Part shown: positions 17,183 to 26,429 of the stretch, piece by piece
How positions within the stretch are numbered: position 1 is the first letter of the stretch
How the letters are laid out: each line of letters begins with the position of its first letter
Assembly: GCF_001645685.2 (NCBI RefSeq)
Contig: NZ_CP017080.1
Coordinates: 610,001-674,000 of the forward strand
Direction: 5' to 3'
DNA length: 64,000 nucleotides
Source of the DNA: Peribacillus muralis
GTDB lineage: Bacteria; Bacillota; Bacilli; Bacillales; DSM-1321
Notes under the pieces: generated by a model
Database searches by the model: none
Told to the model about the DNA's origin: nothing
The model's input: the letters and a program-made list of their open reading frames with translations, nothing else
Program-made: the position numbers and the translations under genes

Positions 17183-17346
17183 CATTTCGTTTGCTAAGTA
17201 ATGAGGCAACTGCCGGCTTGGATGGAGAACCTATTAGAAAAACCATTACTGTTACCTTGGCTCCGAGCAACGTTCAACTCCATATTCCGTTTGTACATCA
17301 ACCGAATGGTTATGGGACCAGGCCAATGCGCCCTCCTGCACCATGA
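17155..17346 (+). CDS. Possible small protein or gene remnant overlapping the modB end
   Basis: An open frame that overlaps the last 28 bases of modB and continues 164 bases beyond it. The part after modB reads like real protein (DGEPIRKTITVTLAPSNV, then HIPFVHQPNGYG and a proline-rich end), with alternating hydrophobic residues of beta strands. No ribosome site precedes any start, so it may be the 3' end of a decayed gene, or may be translated after modB termination. Not recognised. Confidence 0.3.
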   Translation: MDCPNETEVTFRLLSNEATAGLDGEPIRKTITVTLAPSNVQLHIPFVHQPNGYGTRPMRPPAP

Positions 17347-17487
17347 ATAAATTGCATCGAACTGCCGCTTCGCTTCAATCCAAAATAAATCCACAACGAA
17401 TGAAAGCCTCCAAACAAAAAACTCCCTAGATGTTGCGATAGGTTGTAGTATGTATCGCATCCTTTAAATTGTAAACCGCTACCCTAT

Positions 17488-17706
17488 TCAGGGTAATGAA
17501 TACACTTCGTAATTTGGAGCTTCAGTCAATTTGTCCTTACGCAGCCGCCCTTCGTTTATTAATTCCTGTAACATGTCTTCGATAATATCAGGTTTTACTC
17601 CAAATAAGTCAGCGATTTTTACGGTAGAGAGGGCTGAGTATTTAGGCTTTTTAGCTGAAGATATAATCATACTTTGTACACGCTGATATAAAAGTTCTTT
17701 TTCCAC
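17488..17706 (-). CDS. Small winged-helix-like protein, 72 residues
   Basis: A 72-residue basic protein with a helix-turn-helix pattern (STVKIADLFGVKPDIIEDMLQELINEGRLR) followed by a short wing-like end. It resembles small DNA-binding regulators; no exact family is recognised. It is divergent from the second formate dehydrogenase operon (start 18041), and the promoter of that operon holds an inverted repeat (17898-17914), so it could be the local regulator. That link is inference. Confidence 0.55.
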   Translation of the reverse strand: MEKELLYQRVQSMIISSAKKPKYSALSTVKIADLFGVKPDIIEDMLQELINEGRLRKDKLTEAPNYEVYSLP

Positions 17707-17897
17707 TGTGAAAACCTACCTTCGTCATGATTACAAAACATAATTCCTTCTAAGATTAACCCTTTCATCGTTTTCTTATGCCTTTACGATGAATAAATCA
17801 TTATGAAATAGAATGTGATACGGCTGCAAATTGCTTGAATTGGCGGTTTCGTCAGCAAATTAGAAGATAGAAGTGATATAGGGTTTATGCTCATTTT

Positions 17898-17924
17898 TCT
17901 CACATATTGTGGGATTTGTATAAA
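17898..17924 (+). promoter_or_regulatory. Candidate operator and -10 box before formate dehydrogenase 2
   Basis: Inverted repeat TCTCACA-TAT-TGTGGGA (17898-17914, 6 of 7 pairs match) immediately upstream of TATAAA (17919-17924). No good -35 box lies 17 bases upstream, so an activator could act here. The repeat is not the usual Fnr layout. The rest of 17707-18040 shows no gene and no copy of the leader found at 4164 and 11229. Confidence 0.35.
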
Positions 17925-18040
17925 TTATTCCTGCGTTCATTGGAGATGCTAAAAGAGGAATCGGGTTTGTAGGTGAAACTTGAATGCTAAAAGACATGCT
18001 AAAAGACTACATATTCATTGAATAATAAGGAGGTAAACAT

Positions 18041-21028
18041 GTGAAAGAATCTACATCCTCATTTTCCTTTCAAATTAATGGAAAGGAATACGTAGCTTAT
18101 CCAGGACAAACTATATTAGAAGTGGCTCAAGCTCATGAAACATACATCCCAAGTATTTGCTACCATCCAAACTTAGGAACCATCCAAACTTGCGATACTT
18201 GCTTTGTCAATGCTGGGGGTGAAATGGTGCGTGCCTGTGCGACGAAAGCAGAACCTGGAATGAACGTCGATACGCTTTCCCAACCTGTGAAGGATGCGCA
18301 GTACGAGGCGATGTCTAGAATCTTAAAGAATCATGAACTTTACTGTACAGTCTGTGATAATAACAATGGAAATTGTGTCGTTCACAATACGGCGGAGTAT
18401 CTGGAAATCGAGCATCAAAAATATAAATTCGAGGCGAAGCCTTATCCTCCAGATCATTCACATCCTTTCTATCGATATGAGCCAGATCAATGCATTTTAT
18501 GCGGAAGATGTGTGGAAGCTTGTCAAGATCTGCAAGTGAATGAAACATTAACGATTGATTGGGAACGTGAAAAACCTCGTGTAATCTGGGACAACGATGT
18601 ACCTATAGATGAATCGTCTTGTGTTTCGTGTGGACATTGTGTAACGGTTTGCCCGTGTAATGCTTTAATGGAAAAATCGATGTTGGGAGAAGCCGGTTAT
18701 TTAACATCCATTCCCCCGAAAGTATTAGCGCCAATGATTGATCTAACCAAGGAAGTCGAACCGGGGTATAAAGAAATTTTCGCGATTTCAGAAGTGGAAG
18801 CAGCTATGCGCAAGGCGAGAATCAAACGTACTAAAACGGTTTGTACTTATTGTGGAGTTGGGTGCAGCTTTGAAGTATGGACAAAAGATCGGCAAATCTT
18901 GAAAATTGAGCCTCAAGAGCATTCACCTGTAAATGGGATTTCAACTTGTGTGAAAGGCAAATGGGGCTGGGACTATGTAAATAGTGAAGAGCGTCTAACC
19001 AAGCCATTGATCCGTCAGGGAGATGAATTCATTGAAGCGACATGGGAGGAGGCACTGACTCTGATCGCTTCGAAGTTAACAGACATCAAGGAGCAGCATG
19101 GACCTGATTCGATCGGTTATATTGCCTCATCCAAATGCTCCAATGAGGAGAATTATCTATTCCAAAAATTTGCCCGTGCAATCATGGGAACGAACAATGT
19201 CGATAATTGTTCGAGGTATTGTCAGTCACCGGCAACGGCAGGGCTCTTGAGAACAGTAGGAATAGGCGGAGATTCAGGATCCATCAAGGACATTGAGAAA
19301 TCGGAGTTGGTGATCATAATTGGCGCTAATCCTGCTGAATCCCATCCTGTCCTAGCAACCAGAATTAAACGCGCTCATAAGCTTCATGGGCATAAACTCA
19401 TCGTTGCGGACTTACGGGAGAATGAATTGGCGGAGCGGGCGAATCTCTTTATTCATCCCAAGCCTAGTACGGACCTTATCTGGTTATCAGCCGTCACCAA
19501 ATATATGTTGGAGCAGGGCTGGGAAGACAAACAGTTCTTAAAAAATCGAGTGAATGGGCTTGAGAGTTATCTTCATTCTCTTGATAAATTCACATTGGAC
19601 TATGCGGAAGAAATGACCGGCATTACAAAGGAGGAACTCATTAAGCTGGCAACCATGATTCATGAAGCCAAATCGGCATGCATCTTATGGGCCATGGGTG
19701 TCACCCAGCATAAGGGAGCAACGGATACGAGTACGGCAATCTCCAACCTGCTTTTAATCACAGGGAATTATGGCCGTCCAGGAACAGGTGCCTACCCACT
19801 TAGAGGACATAATAACGTTCAAGGAGCATGCGATTTCGGTACAATGCCTTCATGGTTCCCTGGCTATGAACCGATTCAAGACGAGCAGGTCAGAAAACGC
19901 TATGAAAAGGCATGGGGCGTTTCTTTGCCTAAAGATCCTGGAATGGATAATCATCAAATGCTTGAAGGTGTCAAGAAAGGAAAACTAAAGTCGTTGTACT
20001 TATTCGGTGAAGACATGGCATTTGTGGATTCGAACGTGAATTTTGTTGATACTATGCTCGAAGATCTGGAGTTTTTTGTTGTCCAGGATTTATTTTTCAG
20101 TAAAACGGCGCAATTCGCCGATGTTATTTTGCCTGCAGCTCCGAGTCTGGAAAAGGACGGTACATTCGTTAATACAGAGCGCCGGATTCAAAGGTTTTAT
20201 CAAGTGCTTGAGCCACTTGGAGACTCTAAACCGGATTGGCTCATATTCCAAGAGCTTGCTAATCATCTAGGAGCGAACTGGAGTTATCAGCATCCAAGCG
20301 AAATCATGGATGAAGCAGCGAGTCTTGCTGGTTATTTTGCCGGGGTGAGCTATGAAAGACTGGAAGGGTTCAATAGTCAAATCTGGCCAGTTGCGAAAGA
20401 TGGTACGGATACGCCGATCCTTTTCGAAGAAGGGTTCGCGTTTGAAGATGGCAAGGCACGGCTCATTCCGCTTGAATGGACCCCTCCTTTTGAAGCCGGT
20501 GATGAATATGATTTACATTTAAATAATGGCCGACTGTTGGAGCATTTCCATGAAGGGAATATGACGTACAAGTCAGAAGGACTGACACATAAGGTTCCCC
20601 ACCCTTGGCTTGAGGTATCACCGGAGCTTGCTCGGGAACGTGGAATCGAGGATGGCTCTCTCGTTCGTTTAACCTCACCTTATGGTCACGTAAAGGTAAG
20701 AGCAATAGTCACAGAGCGTGTAACTGGGAACGAATTATACTTAACGATGAATACACGAGAAGATGAGGAAGCGGTTAACCGTCTGACAAGCAGTTATCAT
20801 GACACGGTAACCCACACACCGAACTATAAGGAAATGAGTGTGAAAATGGAGGTTCTCGAAGAAAAAGGAGAATCACCTTTACCGAAAGTGAACTACCGAT
20901 TCGGGAACCGTCTTCCTCAAATCAGTGTGAGAGTGGAAGAAAAATGGAAACGGGAAGACTTTACTCCAATTACAGAGTTATTCGAAATAGGAGGTGATGA
21001 TATTGGCGAAAGCAATCAAGCAAATTAG
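18041..21028 (+). CDS. Formate dehydrogenase catalytic subunit 2 (YjgC/YrhE type)
   Basis: A 995-residue paralogue of the enzyme at 11437 with the same domain order: N-terminal [2Fe-2S] domain (SICYHP, QTCDTCF, RACATK), His-Cys3 motif (NHELYCTVCDNNNGNC), two [4Fe-4S] motifs (CILCGRCVEAC, CVSCGHCVTVC), molybdopterin body with CTYCGVGCSFE, the cysteine molybdenum ligand in NCSRYCQSP, and a complete dinucleotide-binding domain. It starts at GTG with AAGGAGG 7 bases ahead. It lacks the structured leader of copy 1, so the two isoenzymes are probably regulated differently. Its 3' end overlaps the start of its DUF1641 partner. Confidence 0.95.
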   Translation: MKESTSSFSFQINGKEYVAYPGQTILEVAQAHETYIPSICYHPNLGTIQTCDTCFVNAGGEMVRACATKAEPGMNVDTLSQPVKDAQYEAMSRILKNHELYCTVCDNNNGNCVVHNTAEYLEIEHQKYKFEAKPYPPDHSHPFYRYEPDQCILCGRCVEACQDLQVNETLTIDWEREKPRVIWDNDVPIDESSCVSCGHCVTVCPCNALMEKSMLGEAGYLTSIPPKVLAPMIDLTKEVEPGYKEIFAISEVEAAMRKARIKRTKTVCTYCGVGCSFEVWTKDRQILKIEPQEHSPVNGISTCVKGKWGWDYVNSEERLTKPLIRQGDEFIEATWEEALTLIASKLTDIKEQHGPDSIGYIASSKCSNEENYLFQKFARAIMGTNNVDNCSRYCQSPATAGLLRTVGIGGDSGSIKDIEKSELVIIIGANPAESHPVLATRIKRAHKLHGHKLIVADLRENELAERANLFIHPKPSTDLIWLSAVTKYMLEQGWEDKQFLKNRVNGLESYLHSLDKFTLDYAEEMTGITKEELIKLATMIHEAKSACILWAMGVTQHKGATDTSTAISNLLLITGNYGRPGTGAYPLRGHNNVQGACDFGTMPSWFPGYEPIQDEQVRKRYEKAWGVSLPKDPGMDNHQMLEGVKKGKLKSLYLFGEDMAFVDSNVNFVDTMLEDLEFFVVQDLFFSKTAQFADVILPAAPSLEKDGTFVNTERRIQRFYQVLEPLGDSKPDWLIFQELANHLGANWSYQHPSEIMDEAASLAGYFAGVSYERLEGFNSQIWPVAKDGTDTPILFEEGFAFEDGKARLIPLEWTPPFEAGDEYDLHLNNGRLLEHFHEGNMTYKSEGLTHKVPHPWLEVSPELARERGIEDGSLVRLTSPYGHVKVRAIVTERVTGNELYLTMNTREDEEAVNRLTSSYHDTVTHTPNYKEMSVKMEVLEEKGESPLPKVNYRFGNRLPQISVRVEEKWKREDFTPITELFEIGGDDIGESNQAN

Positions 21029-21500
21029 AAAAGAAACCGCAGATCCCCAAGAAGAGCAATCAAAAGCGATCACAGACATTGTGGCAGCATTGGCAGAGAA
21101 CCGAGATGCGATCATGGAGACAATTGGAATCGTAAGGCAACTCCATGATATGGGTGTTTTGAATACGGTGAATGGGCTCCTGGAGAAACGGGTTGATGTA
21201 GGGGTGATTGCCGTTCAACAGCTCAATCAGCCTAGTATGCATAATACAATCAAGAATGGCATGAATGCCTTTAACTTCCTTGGCCAATTGAATCCCGATC
21301 AGTTACAAACAGTTCTGAATGGAGTAAGTCATGGTATGGATAAATTGGCAGAGAATATAGATAAACACGAAAAAGTGAGCTTATGGCAACTAGGAAATAG
21401 TATTCGAAATCCGGAAGTAAGAACCTCCCTGACGACTATGTTGGGCTTTTTAGAAGGAATGGGAGAGGCATTTCAAGGAGATAAGCGAGAGCTGCACTAA
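21003..21500 (+). CDS. DUF1641 protein, partner of formate dehydrogenase 2
   Basis: A 165-residue homologue of the protein at 14408, with the same central motif (RQLHDMGVLNTVNGLLEKR). Translation most likely begins at TTG 21003, because the near-perfect anti-16S complement AGGAGGTGA lies at 20989-20997; GTG and ATG at 20994/20997 fall inside that site. The start lies within the formate dehydrogenase gene, giving 26 bases of overlap and coupling translation of the two subunits. Probable structural or assembly partner; role not established. Confidence 0.85.
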   Translation: MAKAIKQIRKETADPQEEQSKAITDIVAALAENRDAIMETIGIVRQLHDMGVLNTVNGLLEKRVDVGVIAVQQLNQPSMHNTIKNGMNAFNFLGQLNPDQLQTVLNGVSHGMDKLAENIDKHEKVSLWQLGNSIRNPEVRTSLTTMLGFLEGMGEAFQGDKRELH

Positions 21501-21516
21501 AAAGGAGAATGGTAAA

Positions 21517-21729
21517 GTGGAAAATGGAGTTCTTAAAGTGGAAGGTATGAGAAATGAGAATGATGTTAATAAAGTTCTTCATGCTTTAAACGAAGTCTGG
21601 GGAGTAAGTGAAGTTGAAGTTAGCTTGGCAAACAAGCTGGTTACATTTAGCTATGATGAGAAAGCAGCCTCTCAAGTAGATTTTCTTCAGGCTGTGAAAG
21701 ATACGGGATTCTACATTAAAGAAGTGTAG
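21517..21729 (+). CDS. HMA-fold small protein lacking the metal-binding cysteines
   Basis: A 70-residue ferredoxin-like protein with the heavy-metal-associated (HMA/CopZ) fold: LKVEGM, then the helix VNKVLHALNEVWGVSEVEVS and TFSYDEKAAS...DTGFYI. In true HMA proteins the loop reads GMTCxxC; here it is GMRNEND, so both copper/zinc ligands are gone. It starts at GTG with AAAGGAG ahead, 16 bases after the DUF1641 gene. Its position in a formate dehydrogenase operon suggests a protein-protein role rather than metal carriage; that is inference. Confidence 0.7.
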   Translation: MENGVLKVEGMRNENDVNKVLHALNEVWGVSEVEVSLANKLVTFSYDEKAASQVDFLQAVKDTGFYIKEV

Positions 21730-21768
21730 CCATTTTCATCGAATCTGGTTATTAAGGAGAGATGGACA

Positions 21769-21912
21769 ATGAAAGTATGTGAAGTGTGCGGTGCTGAAGA
21801 GGAATTAGATCAAGATGGTAGTGGTCAAGAACAAATGAGGATCCTTCATTTATGTGAAACCTGCAGAACCGAGCGCAGTTTCGCCTCCCAATCCTTTATT
21901 CAGCAAATATAA
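21769..21912 (+). CDS. Zinc-ribbon-like small protein, 47 residues
   Basis: A 47-residue product with two CxxC knuckles (MKVCEVCGAEEE near the start and HLCETCRTERS in the second half) separated by about 20 residues, as in zinc ribbons. AAGGAG lies 8 bases before the ATG. It closes the second formate dehydrogenase operon ahead of the terminator at 22050. No specific family recognised. Confidence 0.6.
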   Translation: MKVCEVCGAEEELDQDGSGQEQMRILHLCETCRTERSFASQSFIQQI

Positions 21913-22049
21913 TCCAAACCTGAAGACCTTGTCCTGAATTCGCTGACGGATGAGAGAAAATGGAGTTGAATAAGCCATTGATGAATGAGATCGAGATTGA
22001 ATGGCGGGAAAGAATTTTGGATGAAGCTGAAATTGATTTAATTGATAGG

Positions 22050-22093
22050 AAAAGGCAGAAATGTTGTTTTAACAGCATTTCTGCCTTTTCAAG
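22050..22093 (+). terminator. Terminator of the second formate dehydrogenase operon
   Basis: Perfect 14-bp stem AAAAGGCAGAAATG (22050-22063) with its complement (22076-22089), a 12-base loop, and TTTTC at the end of the 3' arm. The preceding 137 bases after the zinc-ribbon gene hold only a doubtful open frame. Confidence 0.85.
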
Positions 22094-22490
22094 CTAATGT
22101 TGTTTTAATGAAAACCTATGGTACACATGTATAAAAAAAAAGCTGTTTTCGCTTTGTTGCTATTCACCAAGTCATGCGATGTGGTGTATGTTAGTTAAAA
22201 TATTTGAATGTTGAAATGATGAAAAAATATGAGATGTTTTAACGCGGCAGGCATCCATAGCTGGAGACAAAATGAAAAAATAAATGGAAGAATACGGAGT
22301 GTTTTTTTATTTTATCTAGAACTGTCTGGCAAAAGCGGGAAATCTCTACATGGCGTCTGTCAGCGGTGACGGACCGAATATCCTCTTACCTTCAATTGAA
22401 TTTTTTGTTAATTCGCACTTTACTAATTTGATTTATAGGATTAAAATCGGATAAACAATGAAAATAAGATGGGCTGATCGGAAAACCGAA

Positions 22491-22525
22491 AGCTCCTGAA
22501 CGCGATGAGCGGGCAGGAGCTTTTT
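22491..22525 (+). terminator. Hairpin terminator 36 bases before the LysR gene
   Basis: AGCTCCTG (22491-22498) pairs with CAGGAGCT (22514-22521), followed by TTTTG. It either insulates the LysR gene or acts as an attenuator in its leader. The rest of the gap 22098-22556 shows no gene and no T-box or S-box pattern that I can recognise. Confidence 0.65.
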
Positions 22526-22556
22526 GTGTTCATTTCAAAAAAAAGGAGCAGAAGGA

Positions 22557-23471
22557 ATGAATATTGATCATATTGAAGCTTTTATGTATGTGGTTCACTT
22601 TAATAGCTTCCATAAAGCCGCAGAGGCGATGTTTTTATCACAACCAACGGTTTCTGCCAGAATCAAGACGCTTGAGGGGGAGCTCGATTCGGAACTGTTC
22701 GAAAGGCAAGGGAGGGGGATCATTTTAACCGAGAAAGGGAAAGCCTTCATTCCATTTGCGGAACAGATCATTCGTACCTTTCAACAGGGGAAAAAGCAGC
22801 TGAAGGCCGGAAGTGATCTGGAGGAAATAACGATTGGGGCCAATATCATTACATCGCAATACTTTATTCCATTCGCCCTTCCTCTCTGGAAAAAGAACAA
22901 TCCAGGTTTACGCTTTAAATTCATATCTGCAACAAATGAGGAATTACTGGATAAATTGCTCCGGAAGCAGGTTGATATTGCCTTCATGAAGGAGGTTACA
23001 CATAGTGGGCTGAGAAATCACAAGACGCTTGATAATTCGATTCGATTAGTCGTATATCCAGGACATCCTTTTCAAGTTCAAACCGAGCTTTCTGTGCAGA
23101 CCCTGGCAATGGAGCCACTCGTATTTTTTGAGTGCGGTGCATTCGACTGGAATCAGGTTCATAAAATATTTGAAGTCTCTAACGTGGAGCCGCGGATAGA
23201 ATTTCAAGTTAATCACCTGGAAGTGGCTAAATCATTGATTGTTAGCGGAAGCTGTATCGGGTTTTTACCGTATTTATGCATTAAAAAGGAGTTAGAAGAG
23301 GGTACGTTGGTTGAAGTGGACGTGTCACATTTAATCAAGATAAAGCAGCACATCTACCTAACCCACATAAATCAAGGTATGGAGGCTCCTTTATTATGGA
23401 ATGACATCCTTTTTTCAATACAGGAATTCGGACAAAATCGTCATCCCTCACCGTTACAATCGAATCGATAG
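22557..23471 (+). CDS. LysR-family transcriptional regulator (YtlI-like)
   Basis: A 304-residue regulator. I start at the ATG at 22557, 8 bases after GGAG, giving the standard LysR N-terminus MNIDHIEAFMYVVHF. The helix-turn-helix is residues about 16-45 (NSFHKAAEAMFLSQPTVSAR), followed by an effector-binding domain of periplasmic-binding-protein fold. It is transcribed in the same direction as, and just upstream of, the sulfur-compound operon from 23602, like B. subtilis YtlI, which activates the ytm operon. It probably binds the repeats at 23467-23520; effector unknown. Confidence 0.85.
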   Translation: MNIDHIEAFMYVVHFNSFHKAAEAMFLSQPTVSARIKTLEGELDSELFERQGRGIILTEKGKAFIPFAEQIIRTFQQGKKQLKAGSDLEEITIGANIITSQYFIPFALPLWKKNNPGLRFKFISATNEELLDKLLRKQVDIAFMKEVTHSGLRNHKTLDNSIRLVVYPGHPFQVQTELSVQTLAMEPLVFFECGAFDWNQVHKIFEVSNVEPRIEFQVNHLEVAKSLIVSGSCIGFLPYLCIKKELEEGTLVEVDVSHLIKIKQHIYLTHINQGMEAPLLWNDILFSIQEFGQNRHPSPLQSNR

Positions 23472-23543
23472 ATATTTTCTATCAATGCCATATTTTTTTC
23501 TATTGGTAAAACCATTGCCATCCGGATGTTCTGGTGATAGGAT
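23467..23543 (+). promoter_or_regulatory. Operator-like repeats and promoter of the sulfur-compound operon
   Basis: Inverted repeat GATAGA-N5-TCTATC (23467-23483), then TTGGTAAAACCAT. Next come a -35 TTGCCA (23515-23520), 17 bases and a weak -10 TAGGAT (23538-23543). The weak -10 and upstream repeats fit a LysR-activated promoter. The first repeat overlaps the regulator's stop codon. Confidence 0.5.
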
Positions 23544-23601
23544 ATATCAAAATCAATTAATCACATAAATTAACTCGGAATTAGAGCGGAGGAGAGAAAT
23601 T

Positions 23602-24624
23602 ATGAGTTATACGCTTGGCATTTTAGATCAGAGTCCGATATTTCCCGGTTCTACAGCATTTGATGCATTACAGCAAACCATTAAACTGGCTAAATACGCA
23701 GAAGAGTGGGGGTATAATCGTTTCTGGGTATCGGAACATCATCATGCCGAAACCTTGGCGGGATCTTCACCGGAGGTATTGATATCGCATCTTTTAGCCC
23801 AAACAAACTCGATTCGAGTAGGGTCGGGAGGTGTCATGCTTCAGCATTATAGTCCGTATAAAGTGGCGGAAAACTTTCATGTGTTATCGAATCTTGCACC
23901 TGGCAGAGTGGATCTTGGCATCGGAAAGGCACCGGGGGGACTCCCTTTGTCAACGAAGGCGCTGCAGCATGGTACCGTGAATGATGGAAAAGATTTCGAA
24001 GAGAGGTTATCTTTCTTGCAAAAGATAATTGAAAATTCGATTAATGATACCCATCCTCTCGCAAGCGTTCAAGCAACACCGCTTCCGTCGATAAAACCAG
24101 AAATGTTCCTGCTCGGGGCGAGTGCAGACAGTGCGAGGCTAGCTGCCAATCTTGGTATCGCTTATGTATTTGCCCGGTTCATCAATAGTAATGAGACTGT
24201 ACTCGATGATGCTGCACGCATTTACAGAAGCAACTTTCCGACTGGGAGCTTTAAGATATCGGTTGCCGTGATTGCCGCTCCTTCACAGCACGAAGCAATC
24301 CAGCTAATCGGTGATCAAAAAATAGTGAAAGTCCATCTCAAAAGCGGTCGTTCAGTGACGGTCCAAACACTTGAGCAAGCAGAGATATTTGCGAAGCAGG
24401 CTGGGGAAGCATACGAAATTGAAGAACAGGATTCCAATATTATTGCTGGAACCCCCACTTATGTAAAAGAACGGTTAACCAATTTGCATGAAAAATACGG
24501 GGTAGATGAGTTCATCTTACATACACCGGTTTTAAAAGAAGCGGAAAGATTACGATCCTTCCAATTATTGAGCCCGCTTCAATCAGCCTTACCTGAAGGG
24601 AAACACGTAACGAGCCAAGGGTGA
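23602..24624 (+). CDS. Luciferase-like flavin monooxygenase (YtmO-like)
   Basis: A 340-residue member of the luciferase-like monooxygenase family (single-component type, TIM barrel, FMN-dependent). Signatures: NRFWVSEHHHAETLAGSSPE, GSGGVMLQHYSPYKVAENF, APGRVDLGIGKAPGG and the C-terminal FILHTPV. It heads an operon that mirrors the B. subtilis ytm operon, in which YtmO is the corresponding enzyme of unknown exact substrate. Here it likely acts with the second monooxygenase at 24682 on a sulfur compound brought in by the ABC importer. GGAGG precedes the ATG. Confidence 0.85.
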   Translation: MSYTLGILDQSPIFPGSTAFDALQQTIKLAKYAEEWGYNRFWVSEHHHAETLAGSSPEVLISHLLAQTNSIRVGSGGVMLQHYSPYKVAENFHVLSNLAPGRVDLGIGKAPGGLPLSTKALQHGTVNDGKDFEERLSFLQKIIENSINDTHPLASVQATPLPSIKPEMFLLGASADSARLAANLGIAYVFARFINSNETVLDDAARIYRSNFPTGSFKISVAVIAAPSQHEAIQLIGDQKIVKVHLKSGRSVTVQTLEQAEIFAKQAGEAYEIEEQDSNIIAGTPTYVKERLTNLHEKYGVDEFILHTPVLKEAERLRSFQLLSPLQSALPEGKHVTSQG

Positions 24625-24681
24625 TGTCTTCATTCATTTGGGGACTTCCAATACAATAAAAGACTAAAAGGGGGAGTATGG

Positions 24682-26016
24682 ATGTCTGAGCGGGGAAAGT
24701 TGAAATTAGGAGCGCTTATTCATGGAGTTGGAGGAAGCATATCTGGTTGGAGGCATCCTGACATACAAGCGGATGCCAGTGTCAGTATCGAATTTTATAC
24801 GGAGCAGGCCCGGAAGGCCGAAGAGGGAAAATTTGATTTATTATTCATCGCTGACGGTTTATATATCAACGAGAAATCAATTCCCCATTTCTTGAATCGA
24901 TTTGAGCCACTTACCCTGTTGTCCGCACTTGCAGCCGTGACGACAAGGATAGGGCTTGTCGGTACTGTTTCCACTTCGTATAGTGAACCATTTACTGTAG
25001 CCCGGCAATTTGCTTCACTTGATCACATCAGTCATGGACGCGGCGGATGGAACCTTGTTACGACACCTCTTGAAAATACTGCCTTGAACTATAACAAAAC
25101 CATTGAAGAACATCCCGATCATGCCAAACGCTATCGCATTGCTTCGGAATATATCCAGGTCACGAAAGGATTATGGGATTCATGGGAGGATGATGCGTTT
25201 ATTCGGGATAAGGAGTCGGGTAAGTTTTTTGAGCCTTCAAAAATGCACCAATTAAATCATAAAGGCGAATTTTTCTCTGTACAGGGACCGCTTAACATTG
25301 CTCGATCCAAACAGGGGCGTCCGGTCATTTTCCAAGCTGGTTCATCCGAAGACGGCAAAAATCTTGCTGCTAAAGATGCGGATGCAATTTTTACAGGTCA
25401 CCCAACATTGGAAGAGGCGCAGAAGTTTTATCAAGATGTTAAAAACAGGGCCAGTGCATTTGGGAGAAACCCCGATGATATCGTCATCCTGCCGGGTATC
25501 GCCCCAATCATCGGCGCAACTGATGAAGCGGCAGAGAACAAATATCAAGAACTTGCTAATCTTGTTTCCGTAGAGAAGGCGCTCGATTATTTGGGACGGT
25601 ACTTTGATCATCATGATTTTACGCAATATGATGTGGATGCCCCTTTCCCGGATCTAGGGGACATCGGAAAAAACAGTTTCCGAAGTACGACCGATCGAAT
25701 TAAACAGGAGGCCAAGGAGAAACATTTGACGCTCCGTCAAGTGGCCCTTAATGAATCTACACCCCGTACTCCCTTTATAGGAACTCCAGAGAAAGTGGCG
25801 GATTTGATGCAGCAATGGTTCGAAGAGAAGGGGGCGGACGGATTCATCTTTGCTTCAAGTGTCCCGAACGCTTTGAATGACTTTGTTCTCCATGTGGTTC
25901 CCATCCTACAACAAAGGGGGATATATCGTACTGAATATGAAGCAGATACATTAAGGGGCAACCTGGGGCTGCCGTTTCCGGAAAATCGTTATGCGAAAGA
26001 AAAAATCAAACAATAA
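24682..26016 (+). CDS. NtaA/SnaA/DszA-family FMN monooxygenase (YtnJ-like)
   Basis: A 444-residue flavin-dependent monooxygenase of the nitrilotriacetate/dibenzothiophene-sulfone family. Signatures: [14 protein letters not shown] near the N-terminus, [20 protein letters not shown]-type motif ([13 protein letters not shown]), [21 protein letters not shown] and the C-terminal [13 protein letters not shown]. Close relatives are YtnJ and YxeK of B. subtilis, implicated in breakdown of S-(2-succino)cysteine-type adducts. It would take reduced FMN from a separate reductase, which is not in the window. Substrate assignment is inferred from the operon. Confidence 0.88.
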   Translation: MSERGKLKLGALIHGVGGSISGWRHPDIQADASVSIEFYTEQARKAEEGKFDLLFIADGLYINEKSIPHFLNRFEPLTLLSALAAVTTRIGLVGTVSTSYSEPFTVARQFASLDHISHGRGGWNLVTTPLENTALNYNKTIEEHPDHAKRYRIASEYIQVTKGLWDSWEDDAFIRDKESGKFFEPSKMHQLNHKGEFFSVQGPLNIARSKQGRPVIFQAGSSEDGKNLAAKDADAIFTGHPTLEEAQKFYQDVKNRASAFGRNPDDIVILPGIAPIIGATDEAAENKYQELANLVSVEKALDYLGRYFDHHDFTQYDVDAPFPDLGDIGKNSFRSTTDRIKQEAKEKHLTLRQVALNESTPRTPFIGTPEKVADLMQQWFEEKGADGFIFASSVPNALNDFVLHVVPILQQRGIYRTEYEADTLRGNLGLPFPENRYAKEKIKQ

Positions 26017-26034
26017 TCGAAGGAGGAAGATGAT

Positions 26035-26313
26035 ATGGGAGAACAGCTATCTGTCGTCGTTTGGTCAAAACAAGGCTGCCACTATTGCGAGGATGTTAAA
26101 CAATACTTAAAGGAAAAGGGCATTGCTTATCAAACGGTGGATGTTACCAACCAGGATGAACGGCGCGATATTTTAGAAATCAAATATGGCGTCCGGTATG
26201 TGCCCATTATTGAAATCGGGCGGGGGAACGTCTATGAGGCCGTTACAGAAGTCGGCATCACCCATCTTGAAAAAGCACTTGACCGGTACCATCACAAAAA
26301 TCCAGCATTTTAA
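26035..26313 (+). CDS. Glutaredoxin-like protein (YtnI-like)
   Basis: A 92-residue thioredoxin-fold protein with the redox motif CHYC (residues 15-18) in QGCHYCEDVKQYLKEKG, followed by VPIIEIG (cis-proline segment). It belongs with YtnI in the ytm-type operon and lies 18 bases after the monooxygenase gene. It may reduce a disulfide formed or released during substrate breakdown. Confidence 0.85.
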   Translation: MGEQLSVVVWSKQGCHYCEDVKQYLKEKGIAYQTVDVTNQDERRDILEIKYGVRYVPIIEIGRGNVYEAVTEVGITHLEKALDRYHHKNPAF

Positions 26314-26429
26314 CCAAAATTCATGAATCAGCAGCAGATAGAAAGGTCTTGAACAGGTGAATGAATAAATCGCGACATAATTCCGACTATTCTTGTTTGG
26401 ATAATGAACTATGGAGATGGGGATGAATC

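Noticed and set aside
21960..22097. 45-codon open frame after the zinc-ribbon gene
   Set aside because: It has only a weak ribosome site and reads through the operon terminator; coding status cannot be supported.
22098..22490. S-box or T-box leader before the LysR/sulfur operon
   Set aside because: None of the conserved blocks of either class can be found by eye; only a simple terminator hairpin is present.
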